This document shows, piece after piece, positions 1-10,231 of a DNA stretch of 64,000 nt. The first letter of the stretch is position 1; the number at the start of each line of letters is the position of its first letter. The notes under the pieces are model-generated. The model ran no database searches, had not been told where the DNA came from, and saw nothing but the letters and a program-made list of their open reading frames with translations. The translations under genes and the position numbers were made by a program. Origin of the DNA: Venturia oleaginea (Eukaryota > Ascomycota > Dothideomycetes > Venturiales > Venturiaceae); NCBI GenBank assembly GCA_013176395.1, contig JABMLP010000034.1, positions 186,001 through 250,000 of the forward strand, given 5' to 3'.

Positions 1-1034
1 TTGAGGGTCACGTTGGCCTTTCTCTTCGTTTTAGAATGCTCCTGCATCTCAGCCTTCGTAGAGGTGATGGACACCACCCAATCTGAAAATGATTCGCCAT
101 AGTAGGGTGGTGCCCGCAATTGATCAGGAGTTAGGTCCCATACGAGGGTTCTCCAAAGGTTTTCGAATTGAGCGGGCGTGCAGACTTTTCCGAGAAATGC
201 TATCGCCATGGCATTTGTCACCCAAGCCTTGCGACTTTGGCGACCTTCTTCGACATAATTCTCAGAAAAGCATTCCCAGAATGATTTGCCTTCGCGTTTG
301 TGCCATCGCGTCTCACCAGGTTTGCTCCTCCACGGCGCCTTGTCCCTATCACCATGGAAGTCGCGGGGCTCCTTGGTTTGTGGAATTGACCTCAGTTTCT
401 CTACTTCTGCTATGGTATCAAGAACCCTGCCTCTGACGTGCATGGTCCGCGACTCGTCGTCGAAACGAAAATCTGGCTCCGTATCGCCTGCTGCTAGAAA
501 TGGTAAGTCCAGGTATGAGACTGTGTGATGCCATAGCGGCTGCGTCCAGTTCGGGACCCAGGAAGGCAATTGCACAGTAGACGAGTGTTGAGAAAGCCAA
601 CAGTCATGCAAGAGGTCTAAGGAATTTTGCCTCTGCATTTATTTGACAGCAAAATCAACATAGAGTTGCGAGGAGTCGCAATCGTAGTCCACTCGCATTC
701 GACTTTCGACAGGATCAGAAATAATGTTGAGAAGGCCGAAGAACTTGTCGACCGGAAGAGTGCTTTTATAAGCGCGAGTCTTGCGAAGCAAATTGAGAAG
801 AGTGAGCCGCTTGTCGGCATTACTTCGAAGTTCTTCAATGGTACCGACAGTGCTACTGCCGTAACATTCGCCGCAGCTCTAGAGCTGGCTATCAGCATCA
901 TGATTTCGAATAGTGCCAATGATAGAAGCAAAGAATTTCCAGTCCATCTCCCAGGCTCTAAAATAATGTCAGTCAAGCACGCCTGAAGGATGAGTAGTCT
1001 ATGTTCACCCTAATTTAAGGGTAGCTTCTTTGGC
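1..1034 (-). pseudogene. HET-domain protein, 3' part (pseudogene, downstream of the hAT insertion)
   Basis: This is the continuation, on the minus strand, of the heterokaryon-incompatibility (HET) gene that starts at 5410. Just after the transposon target site the reading frame gives VNAKEAT, the usual continuation of the HET motif that ends in Q-E-L. An in-frame TGA follows at 1005-1007. Further along, recognisable HET-family text (AWEMDWKFFASIIGTIRN, then LLRKTRAYKS and DKFFGLLNIISDP) occurs in different frames separated by stops. HET proteins trigger cell death when incompatible fungal individuals fuse. This copy cannot be translated intact. It may continue beyond the left edge of the window. 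The family assignment rests mainly on the 5' half plus these patterns. Confidence 0.7.
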
Positions 1035-1042
1035 ATTGACGA

Positions 1043-1067
1043 CAGTGAAGTAAATAGACTAGACAGA
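1043..1067 (+). repeat. hAT left terminal inverted repeat
   Basis: The 25-bp end begins cagtgaagtaaatag and pairs with 4475-4499 read on the other strand, with one mismatch at base 7 (a against t). Confidence 0.85.
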
Positions 1068-1216
1068 TACAGATACGACAGCCATATCCGGTCTGTCCAC
1101 CTAAAACATGCAGATATCTAAGGATATCTGTCTGTTGTCTATCTGCCAAGGCTGTGTCTGCCAAGGTCACTGTAGAAGGTGGTGATAGAAGGGGTTTTGG
1201 TGTTGTATACGATAAA

Positions 1217-4120
1217 TTACAAGTCCCAATCGTCCTCAATAACAACCTCAGCATTTACGATAGTAATGCCTTCGCAACCATCCTCTTCACCGCTGGATTC
1301 TCCAGTGCATTCGTTTTGAATAGAGGCTTTATCCTCATTAAACTGTACCTTGATATCCTGCATCACCAATGTAATACCAGCCTCATTGCGCTGAATCTCA
1401 TCATCGATATCGCGCTGACCTTGAGCCTCAGGGCTGAGGTCAACAGTCTCTTCAACAACAGCTTTATCGAGGGTAATGTCATCAATAGAATGAGGCCTTC
1501 CAAACCAGTTTTTGAGACATTCACTGGCCTCAATGAGGTCCATATTGAGCCGATTGCGAGAGTCAGATATAAGGTGTTTGGCGCTCGAAAATGTACGCTC
1601 ACATTCGTCAGACATCAGAGGCATTGCCAACATATCATACGCAAACCTCGCGAGATCTGGCTCAACAAGATAGTGGTTGTTCCAGTAACTGAGGGCGTCG
1701 GTAGGCGTTAAATTAGAACCACAGTAATGTTCAAAGCGATCAGTAACCCGGGGAGCCGTTGAGGTTTCGAAATCGTCATCCGAGTGCCAGTAGTTGTTAT
1801 CATAAGACGAAAATGAACCCCATTGAGTGTCATCTTCATTACTAGGCCTGTACGGCTCTCGTCGTAATGCAAATAGAGGGTCGATTGGGGGATCACCGCC
1901 TGTAGAATAGCGGCCTTTGTATTCTTCTTCCCATAGTTTGGTGACGGGTTCCTTGACCTTGATATCATAAACGTCATTGAAATCCGGTCAATTACGCTCA
2001 AACCATAGGGATTTTCGCGCAGGATCCAGCAGAATGACAGCAAAGTAAGCTGGAGATTCGGAAGTCTTTTCCCAATATTCAGAGATCTTGGTGTGAGAAG
2101 CCGTACACCATTTGGCCAATATCCCGTAATGGGGATGACCAGATCTGCTAGAAGCATCCTCAAATTTGCCTTGAAAGTACGAGATCCTCCTCCTCAATTT
2201 ATCCATTGTAGTGTACCATTTTCGAAGAACTCGGCTCCCTCTGTTGCCTTCAGTGGTTAACGTGGCTTCATGAAAGACTTGAAGACAAGATTGTAGTGTT
2301 TCGAGGAGGTTCCAATCGGTAGAGAGCAGTTTATCGTCGTTGACGCCCTTTGAACGAGGCTGGGGAGGAATATGGGTGTTACAGAACGGATCAATACGGC
2401 TGCGACAATTGAGGAAGCGATTGATAGACTCAAAGTACGAGTTCCATCGTGTTGCGTTGGATTGTATGAGCTGAAAGAATATATTAGCTAGGGAATAGTT
2501 TTAGGTTGTGGCGAGGAGATCTGATAAGATTGGAATCGCAGCCTTCTAATTGGCTGAAAAGCTCGAAAAGTGGGGAATATCGCGAGAATTCTGAACTTAC
2601 ATCGTAGGTATTCCACTTGATCTCGCTCGCAACTGTACTCAAACACCGCCCAAACTCCTGCCGCCTTTGAGGCGTCATCCGAATTTACTTCACTATGTTA
2701 TGGACCTTGCCAATCACTCCTTTCTTGCGCCAGGCAGCTGTAATTGAAGAGTAGTCGCCGTTGAGGTTGTTCGGATCCAAATCGCGTAAGTCCTTCTCCG
2801 CAGCGTCACCTAATATGAGGACCTGGGCTGATAAATTGATGATGTGATCGATACAGCGCAGTTTCCTACACCTTCTCTGCTCCTTAGTCATTTCTGGGTA
2901 GAGCCTACGCAGTATAATGTCGATACAGACATCGTTTGAAGCCGCATTATCGGTCACAAAGATGCCAACTCTCCTCCAGATCTTGTAGTCCTTGATGACC
3001 CGGTGTAACAACGCCGCCATATTCTCGCCTGAGTGCTCGTCAATGAGCTCATGGAGGGCTAAAAGCTTGATCTGGCGCCGCCCTTGGTGGTCAATGTAGT
3101 GAGCGTTGACTACAATGATTGCATAGGAGTTGGAGAGGTCCATAAGTCAAAGGTTAAGTGAATATTCGATCTCTATGAGCGTTAGTATAGTAACTAAATC
3201 GCGAGTAGAAGATCGTCTCACCTTGCCCTCCTCATATCTCGCTGGAGCCATTTTTTACGCTTCGCATATTCAGCCATTACCCAACTCCGTACCGTGTACC
3301 TCCCAGCCAAATATGCAACATATGGCGCGTTCAGATGCTTCAAAAAGGCTAAGAAGTAGAGGTTATCTACCATCGAGATGGCGATATGACAATACACAAT
3401 CCAGCGGATGAGGAGCAACTTGAAGAGCTCAAAATTATCGCGCCAAATAAGTTTGCGCATCCCGTTTACAACTTTGGTGTTGGCCGCCTGGTCCGCCAAA
3501 TGCTGCAACACGTTACATTTGGGGATCTCATTACCATTGACATTAACGCCGTGTTTGGTGCGCCAATGAGTGAGGGCGTGAGTATGACCGTGGGTAATAT
3601 CGAGGGTAAATGGAGACTTTGTTTTTTCGCCGTTATCACCATTGCAGTACCAGCAATAGTAGAGGATAATTGGTTCTGTGGGATGCGCGATTGCAAACCC
3701 TCGAAGTTTGCCGTTATTGTCCTTCTGCCAGATCATAGAGGTAAGTTTCTTCTTCCTCTCACGCCTCAAGACAATGTCATCCCGCCGGCGGTAGTTGATA
3801 CCCTCGATTTTGTAGGTTCTGCGCATATAGACATTATCTAAAGGTTGTGATACTGGATTCTGGTTATCGGCAGAAGGCTCACCTGCACTTGAGGTAAAGG
3901 TAACTGTGTGGTTGCCAACTTTCCGGGTTTTTGTGACTCTCCGTTTGCGTTTATTACCGGTAACTAGGCCAGAATCGATAGCCTTATCGTCGCCGAGGAT
4001 AGTTGATGAATTATCGAATATAGAAGGTTGAGTACTGACACGGCCAGAAGCGGTAGAACGCTGAGTTTGAGATTGAGAGGCTTGAGAGCTACCTCGCCCT
4101 CGCCCTCCCGGCGCAGGCAT
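1217..4120 (-). pseudogene. hAT transposase (BED finger, RNase H-like core, C-terminal dimerisation region), inactivated
   Basis: On the minus strand the reading starts at 4120 with a low-complexity basic N-terminus. It is followed by a BED-type zinc finger (CWYCN ... HALTHWRTKH, about residues 165-195). After an intron ending near 3160 comes the catalytic start (FDLWTSPN) and then HYID, HSGENMAALL and VTDNAASND. A second intron (about 2604-2471) precedes the LIQSNATRW motif. The C-terminal dimerisation region is at 1500-1633 (SDECERTFSSAKHLISDSRN). Three lesions are visible: a one-base deletion inside the WTSPNS motif near 3128, TAA at 2682-2684, and TGA at 1985-1987. The family is clear. 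The introns are my inference from GT-AG signals and restored family motifs. Confidence 0.85.
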
Positions 4121-4457
4121 TGTTGAAACTCAATTGAAAAGATGTTCAAATTTGAGCGATTTGGAGGGTTCGATAACTCATAATATTAAGGTCCACGCCG
4201 GCGAGGTTTTTGGCTGCCCCTGAGCTGGATTTTTCAGTATATTCAAAGTAACCAATCGCTTGCAAAGCCGAAGATATTAGCGTAGATTCCTTGCTAAATC
4301 CACGCCAATGTCTACTATCCTCGCTAAAATCCACGCCAAAATCCACTACCTCCGCACCCACCACCAAAAACAGCGCTGTACAGACATGCCAAGCCAATAT
4401 CTGGACCTTGATTGGTGGAGATCTGCTCCATCTAGACCCCCCTGTTGTCCCAAGTCC

Positions 4458-4480
4458 GTCTGTCTGTCTGTTTGTCTGTC
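4458..4480 (+). repeat. gtct microsatellite next to the right hAT end
   Basis: Short array of gtctgtctgtctgtttgtctgtc just inside the right terminal repeat. Subterminal simple repeats are common in hAT elements. Confidence 0.6.
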
Positions 4481-4499
4481 TAGTCTATTTACATCACTG
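4475..4499 (-). repeat. hAT right terminal inverted repeat
   Basis: Read on the minus strand from 4499 it begins cagtgatgtaaatag and matches 1043-1067 at 24 of 25 bases. It ends directly at the HET coding sequence. Confidence 0.85.
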
Positions 4500-4501
4500 A
4501 A

Positions 4502-5410
4502 TTTGACGAGCTCTTGAATACACCAGACTCTCTGAGACCACGACCTTTTCAGCAATTCAGCCAAGGAGTCCCAGTGCAATTTCCGAACGGTTTCATCCGC
4601 TTTGAAAGCAAGAACCTTTAGATCGATGACCTCTGGAGTCTCTTTGGCGATGTAAGCTTTGAAGACGGGCATGAGCTTCTCAGCGATGGCATTGATAGTG
4701 TCGAATGCTGGATCCACGTTGGAGTAGTTCTCTCCCAGCCAAATGACCAACTTTTGAGCAGCAGAGTAGATCTCGGCCATACAAGCAACTTGTTTTGCAC
4801 GCTCCTCGTTGTCGTTTTAGTTGATGCACAAAGCGTCTATTGGTTGTGTGCCCGGTCAGCTGCTTATCAACTGAAGACTGAAACGAAATATCGTACCAAT
4901 CCATATGACTCGGTCGTCCTTTATTTTCCGCAAGCTCTTGAGAGCTGTATACAATTCACCTCCAATTACAGCGTCGTGCCCGCAGCACTTTATATGTTCA
5001 GGCTCTACGTAAACATTAGTAATTTAGCAATCAATCACCCGAGACATTGAAAATTCATCTCGAAGACCACCGACTTCATAATACAGGTAAGAATGCTCAT
5101 GAGGAGCCAGATGTTTCCACTTGACCTTTGAAATTTCTGGCTTCCCAATGAAGGAAGTCATCGACTTAGTTGACGGATATACAGCCACCTCAACTAACGA
5201 TTCAGGGTCGACATCTGGTGTATCCTTTGATATACACTTGGACCATGTATAGGAGAGGGCTTCGTACTCTATGCCGCTATCGAGAAGGGCATGATGCAAA
5301 GTCGTTTCGACAACTTCATCTTGGCCACCAGCACGAATTATGAGAAGACGAATTTCTCGTTGACCTAATGCCTGATATGCGTACGGATCTTGCGTGGTGA
5401 TTCGCGACAT
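4502..5410 (-). pseudogene. HET-domain (heterokaryon incompatibility) protein, 5' part, interrupted by hAT
   Basis: The minus-strand start is ATG at 5410. The HET signature motifs follow in order: EYEALSYTW (about residue 50), LYTALKSLRKIKDDRVIWI, then an intron (GTACGA ... AATAG) rejoining to DALCIN, then ERAKQVACMAEIYSAA, VIWLGE and WSQRVWCIQEL. The invariant Q after CIN is a TAA stop (4817-4819), a single C-to-T change from CAA. The hAT element then interrupts the frame at about 4502. The gene was therefore probably dead through a point mutation as well as an insertion. HET genes control self/non-self recognition in fungi and often decay. Family assignment is secure; the partner specificity cannot be read. 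Confidence 0.85.
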
Positions 5411-5991
5411 GTTGAAGGAAAGAAAGGTGACTATCCTGCATCAAGAATGAGAAGCGGACTGCGGACGCCTGATTGACGAGATCTCTGTGCCTCTCAAGAG
5501 GATATGGTTTGGAAGCGAATGAGGCATGATTGAGGCTGAGTGGGCTGTAAGGCGAAGGATGAGCTGTGGTTGAAATGGAGGCGGATGCTGTGCATTTGCT
5601 AGCCGCCTGCGGAATCGCAGGGTACTTGGCGTCAGCCCCCCTTTTTTAGCGGCCCCATCCAAGGCAGCACCCGTCCTCACATGCCCTCTTTCATGCACTG
5701 ATTATCGCAAGTCTGATCTCTGCCATCTCTCAGCTGAAAATTTCATCGAAATTGACTCATAGCGGTGAGATATCTTCACTCCAGCGCACCAAGTATGACA
5801 GCTGGGCACCAATCCTACGTTGTGTCATTTCAGACACCGTAAACTGTCCGGGTCATACCAAAAGGCAACAGCGTCAGGTGTAGGTGATCCTGGTTGGGAC
5901 GTATATATGACCATTTCGATTACTTTCTTCCTCCCGAGCCTCTCTCACTCATCAACTCACTTCCATCCCCGTTCGCACCCTTTATAACACC
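5411..5991. promoter_or_regulatory. divergent intergenic region between the HET pseudogene and the AAA ATPase gene
   Basis: No coding frame is supported here. A tatatat stretch near 5902-5908, followed by a pyrimidine-rich tract, lies about 85 bases before the AAA ATPase start at 5992 and is a plausible core promoter. The assignment is inference from position and composition. Confidence 0.4.
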
Positions 5992-8192
5992 ATGCCTTCT
6001 ACCGATATTGCCCCAGGTCTTGCCGCTGTATCTCAAGCTTTCGGGCTAACCATCCAAGACCCAGAAGCTCCCATAAAAGCTTCAGAATCCGCAGAGAAGC
6101 CAGCAGAAAACGGCGAGGCAGAAGTGAAAGCAGAGCCGGTAGAGGAAGACGGTGAACCTAAGCCGTTATTGCCAGAAGACGACCCAAATGTTGAAAAGGG
6201 ATCCATATCAAATGTCAAAGATATCTATGGCTCCAACGATGACGATGATGAATGGACATGGAGCGACGAGCCACCAGAAAACCTGAAAGAAGCCGCCGAG
6301 AATGAGAAGACCGAAAAGTACGCCCTCATCGTTCGAAACAAGAAGAGTTCAGACAGTCGAAAATCACTTGAGGCGCACTCGATTATCATCCATAGTCTCT
6401 GGTTGAAGCAGGCTTTGAGCGATATCTTGGCTAATTATCCAGGAGTTACCTGTGAGCTGCATAGATTGGTATTTGAAGCTCCTTTCAAGCCATTTATCCC
6501 CGATGGAGCGATTTCGTGAAGTACACCAACCGAACGGATTTGGACTCCACTACCAAGGAACACCTCGATTTGCTCTTCAAGACATTAAAAAAGGAGATCG
6601 GAAACGAGATACGACAGTTTGAGGACTACGTCTTGAATGGTGTAGTCACCTTCTCCTCCATGTGGATGATCTTCCAACCTGGAAGCGCAGTCATCAGCGA
6701 ATACAAGGGTCCACTCTCAGCCTTCGAGCTGGTTGACGCAGAGTACATCGAGACTCAATGTGGGCGTTTCCTCAGCCTGTCAGCCGATTGTGTTGAATGG
6801 GATGGCTCAAGCTTTGGACGATGCACAGAGAGCATCAAAATCCCATCATTTTCCGGGACGAAGAAATCACTAGCCTCAATGCATTCCCTTTGCATTTCTT
6901 CGAGAACAAGGAGAAGCTCAAGGTTACACTCATAGATCGCGGCAAGTGTTTCGAGGAGTTGGCAGGCCATCACTACAAATCGTAAGTGTCCTTTGTCTAT
7001 CGGACTTCAGCGAGTGTGAAGGAGAGATTTGGATTGCTGGTCGTTTATGCTAGTACAGTGATACCTAACAGTGTTCAGCTACAACGGGCAAGCCATAACC
7101 TGGGACCACGAAGGCAACGAGAAGACCATTCACACAACTGGCCGAATTATAGTAGACACAGAAAGCTTCAACCGCTTCTCCCCCTATTACGCCCGCAACG
7201 TCAAATCCTTCAACCAGAGCGACATCGAGAAGCTTCTTGCCCACAAGGAAGCAAACGAGACTCGCAAGGAAAGCAACGGTTTTCAATCCGCCGAAGAACC
7301 CATCCTACTCAGGGGAGACGAAGAAGAGCAAGTCCAGCTAACCCCATACCTGCAAATGCTCTGCCGCTCTCGCGTCCGAGGGTACTCCCTAAAGACAAAG
7401 AAATGGCTCGACTTCTTCGTTTCGTTGGTCTCAGAAATCGAGTGGAACAACCACGCTTTCGACAATCTCGTCCTCCCAGACCAACAGAAAGAAACCGTCC
7501 TCGCCTTCTCGGAATTTCAACTCCTCAACCGCGCCGCCTTCGACGACGTCATTTCCGGCAAGGGACGGGGCGTGATAATGCTGCTCTCCGGACCCCCAGG
7601 CGTCGGCAAGACACTCACAGCAGAAGCAGTATCAGAATACATGCATTGCCCCCTACACTCCCTAACCAGCGGCGAACTCGGCTCCAACGTCTACGAAATC
7701 AAACAAACGCTTTCCCGAACCCTCGAACTCGTAGCAAGATGGAACGCTGTCCTGCTAATAGACGAATGCGACGTTTTCCTCGAAGCCCGCGCAAAACACG
7801 ATCTCGCCCGTAACCAAATCGTCTCCATCTTTCTTCGAACATTGGAATACTACGAAGGATTGATGTTTATGACTACTAACCGAGCTGATAACATCGATGC
7901 TGCGTTCCAGTCTCGTATTCACGTGTCGTTGCAATATCCTGATCTCACCAACGTTTGGCGCCGACAGATTTGGGCGAATTTCTTGGAGGGGAGTGAACAT
8001 ATTAATGATATCACCAAGGGGGATTTGGATGAGTTGTGTTCTGTACAGTTGAACGGGCGGCAGATTAAGAATGTACTCAAGACGGCGCAATTACTGGCGT
8101 TGAGGAAGAAGAAAAATCTGGATAGGTCGTTTGTGGAGACAGTCTTGTCAATTGAGAAGAGGAGGCCTGATGTTGCCCCCGGGTTTGCTTGA
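5992..8192 (+). pseudogene. AAA+ ATPase with DUF7025-like N-terminal region, two apparent one-base frameshifts
   Basis: The start is ATG at 5992. An acidic disordered N-terminus (to about residue 110) is followed by the fungal DUF7025-type region (SLEAHSIIIHSLWLKQAL; then FVKYTNRTDLDSTTKEHL in another frame; then FPLHFFENKEKLKVTLIDRGK). A GT-AG intron at 6982-7078 joins GHHYKS to YNGQAITWDHEG. The AAA domain holds Walker A GPPGVGKT (near 7590), Walker B LLIDECDVF (near 7755) and a sensor TTNRADNID. The frame changes by one base at about 6505-6512 (run of C) and again at about 6860-6866 (run of A). No intron fits either place. The gene may be a recent pseudogene, or the sequence may hold homopolymer errors, since the rest of the coding text is well preserved. 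The cellular role of this family is not established. Confidence 0.8.
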
Positions 8193-8204
8193 ATGAATGA
8201 CTAA

Positions 8205-9680
8205 CTAATTCATTAGTCGTGTGGCCATTGAGTAACATACGATAGAGAAATCGAAATATCCCTTTCCCACTGGAGCGGAACTCCTTCTTCTCCGATTAAT
8301 AATCCAGCTATCAAATCCCCCTGCTCCCTCTCCCCCTCCTTGACAGCCGTCCGTTCCTGTCCAAGCCCAAAACACGTGTTTCCACAGCAAAGGATCCTTG
8401 ACCTTATTCCTCCGCATAAAAGACTCCAAAAAGAACACATAGCTAAACGCGACAAGGAAGAAGCGGAGGAAGGCGAAGAGAGCGAGGTAAAATGCCTAAA
8501 TATGGTTAGAGACTGTGTTTTCGAGTATCGCTAGGACTTTATCAATATTCATCCACTACTTTACTACTTCGAAACGAAACCGATCAGGTAACTTATAGAA
8601 TACATGTACCTTGACCAAAATGTTCTGTCGAATCTGTGATTTATAAATCTAGTATAACGCCAACACAAGTCCAACGAGTGCGGTACATTGGATTATTCCA
8701 ACGGGAGGGCGTGAGATATGTAGAGGGTTGGTGGAGTGAAGATAGTAGTAGGATTTGAATGGTAATTAAGCAGAGGTAGATTATCGATTTGTTTTACTGT
8801 TTTTGGTTTCTTATGTGGTTTTTGATGCTCGGAGTGGTTGTGATCCGATAATACTGAGCGTCCACGCCGGACTACTGAGGTTGAGCAAGAATTCTCGTGG
8901 TTGAATGGTGTAAATTGTGTGTAAGCGGGAGTAGAAGCGGGGTTTTGGTGATGATTGTTGGTGTCGTCGTAGATTTGTTGGCAGTCGAGGTAGTAGATTG
9001 CGAGGACGATGTGGATGGAGGCTTGGAAGATTATGTTGGAGATGTTGCGGATGTCAGGATTGTCTTTGGGCGGGGGGTTTGGCGTTTGGAGTTGGGGGTG
9101 ACATTGTTATTTGGATTTGCCGGCCTTATGGTGGTAGCTGTAGTGGTTGATGATGCTTGTTTGGACTTAATGGTTTGTGCCTGGTTGTTGTGCTGGTTGT
9201 TGTGCTGGTTGTCGAACGAAGCCGAGTTAACAGTAATGTAGTACTGAATCGAGAGGGAGAATATAGCGTCTTGTAGCCTGTTCAAGGCTGAAACACAAAG
9301 CAAAGTGGCAATATTGTTCCCCGCGGTGTTGAGCCGAATGCAGAAGGATGATTGAAAAGGCCAACAATCCGCACCAGACTCCTGATAACAACTTCACACT
9401 GCCAAACATGGCGTCCTTGAGATTGTAGGTACACCCTTTCCTTAACCTTACCCTTGCATCAGCTTCGTACATGTGCAATAGCTGCGTGAAATTTGCGCAG
9501 AGCGCCATCGTATTCGATACCCTTCAGGTCTACGCTAACTAGGTATTCCGGGTCCAAGTAGTGGGAGCAGTAGCAGCCATTTAAGGACATCGAGCCAGCC
9601 CCTCGACGTTTACAAATAGCTTCTAGACCACTACTCGCTCTACAGCGTTCTGCGTAAACTTCTTGCAGCATATCCAACTG
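8205..9680 (-). other. possible multi-exon membrane-protein gene (weak)
   Basis: Several minus-strand stretches read like exons of one membrane protein, but I could not join them confidently. At 8205-8490, after a possible acceptor (ATTTAG), a frame begins AFYLALFAFLRFFLVAFSYV (a good transmembrane segment) and runs to a stop near 8205. Around 8960-9060 a frame reads NIIFQASIHIVLAIYYLDC. Around 9230-9340 it reads NNIATLLCVSALNRLQDAIF. At 9380-9508 it holds the hydrophobic GVWCGLLAFSIILL. A Gln/Asn/Thr-rich tract at 9120-9200 is low complexity. The valine-rich open frame on the plus strand at 8897-9241 is its complement. No family was recognised. Confidence 0.3.
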
Positions 9681-10231
9681 TTATGGTGACTTCGTCTGCC
9701 TTCAGAACCACCACTGTATCCTTCTGCCGCTAGACGGCCGACCTAGCGGCCACTTCCTATACTCTGGGCATTTGCATCTGCAGGGAGGATGGAGTATGTT
9801 CGATGGTCCAATGTTCCTTGCCAATATGATTGTTCAATCTTTTGGTTCTCGCATCTTCCAGTATGCCGTCAATCCCTAGCTCTTTCCTGATGCTCACCGA
9901 GTGTGCGATCTTTCCTGTCTTCCTATCCCAGTGGCTTCTTCAAATGCCCGGTTACTTGTGATTCCACCTTTTCATTATCGAGGCTCATTGCCACGAGCGT
10001 ATATTGTAGGCGTTCGTGGTGGAGTGTGGGTGATAGCGGTCGATCGTCGGAAGCTGTCCTGATGGCCATGTAACCACAGGTCCTTTGTCCGACTTGAGCG
10101 ACAAGCGGGATCTGTTCGTACTGTTGTTCTCAGCTAATAGAAAGCGACAATATCTGTGGTTGTACTTTGTATCCATCCCGTCGTGGTCGTTGTTCTTTTC
10201 TCCACACAAAGACCAATGCTCAGCGTCGGAG
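9681..10231. other. intergenic / upstream region of the BTB gene
   Basis: I see no convincing coding text here. An in-frame upstream ATG at 10085 would add 49 residues to the BTB protein; the text between reads as untranslated leader (tryptophan- and serine-rich, no motif). Confidence 0.4.

Larger units (their letters stand above)
1035..4509 (-). mobile_element. hAT-superfamily DNA transposon (decayed, about 3.46 kb) inserted in a HET gene
   Basis: The ends are inverted repeats that begin CAGTG, as usual for hAT elements: left 1043-1067 and right 4475-4499, matching at 24 of 25 positions. The flanks are near-identical 8-mers (attgacga at 1035-1042, tttgacga at 4502-4509), as expected of the 8-bp hAT target duplication if two extra bases belong to the right end. 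The interior carries one minus-strand transposase reading broken by stops and a frameshift. The element lies in the same orientation as the disrupted gene. Removing it restores the HET reading VWCIQELVNAKEAT, which supports the borders. Confidence 0.85.

Noticed and set aside
3386..3841. Plus-strand open frame of 151 codons in the hAT region
   Set aside because: It is the complement of the transposase coding region, which carries clear BED-finger and transposase motifs on the minus strand.
6986..7813. Plus-strand open frame of 275 codons inside the AAA gene
   Set aside because: Another frame of the same region carries the Walker motifs; this frame is arginine-rich low-quality text.
8897..9241. 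Valine- and leucine-rich plus-strand frame of 114 codons
   Set aside because: Its composition is that of a complement to a Gln/Asn/Thr-rich minus-strand frame; no start context or homology pattern.
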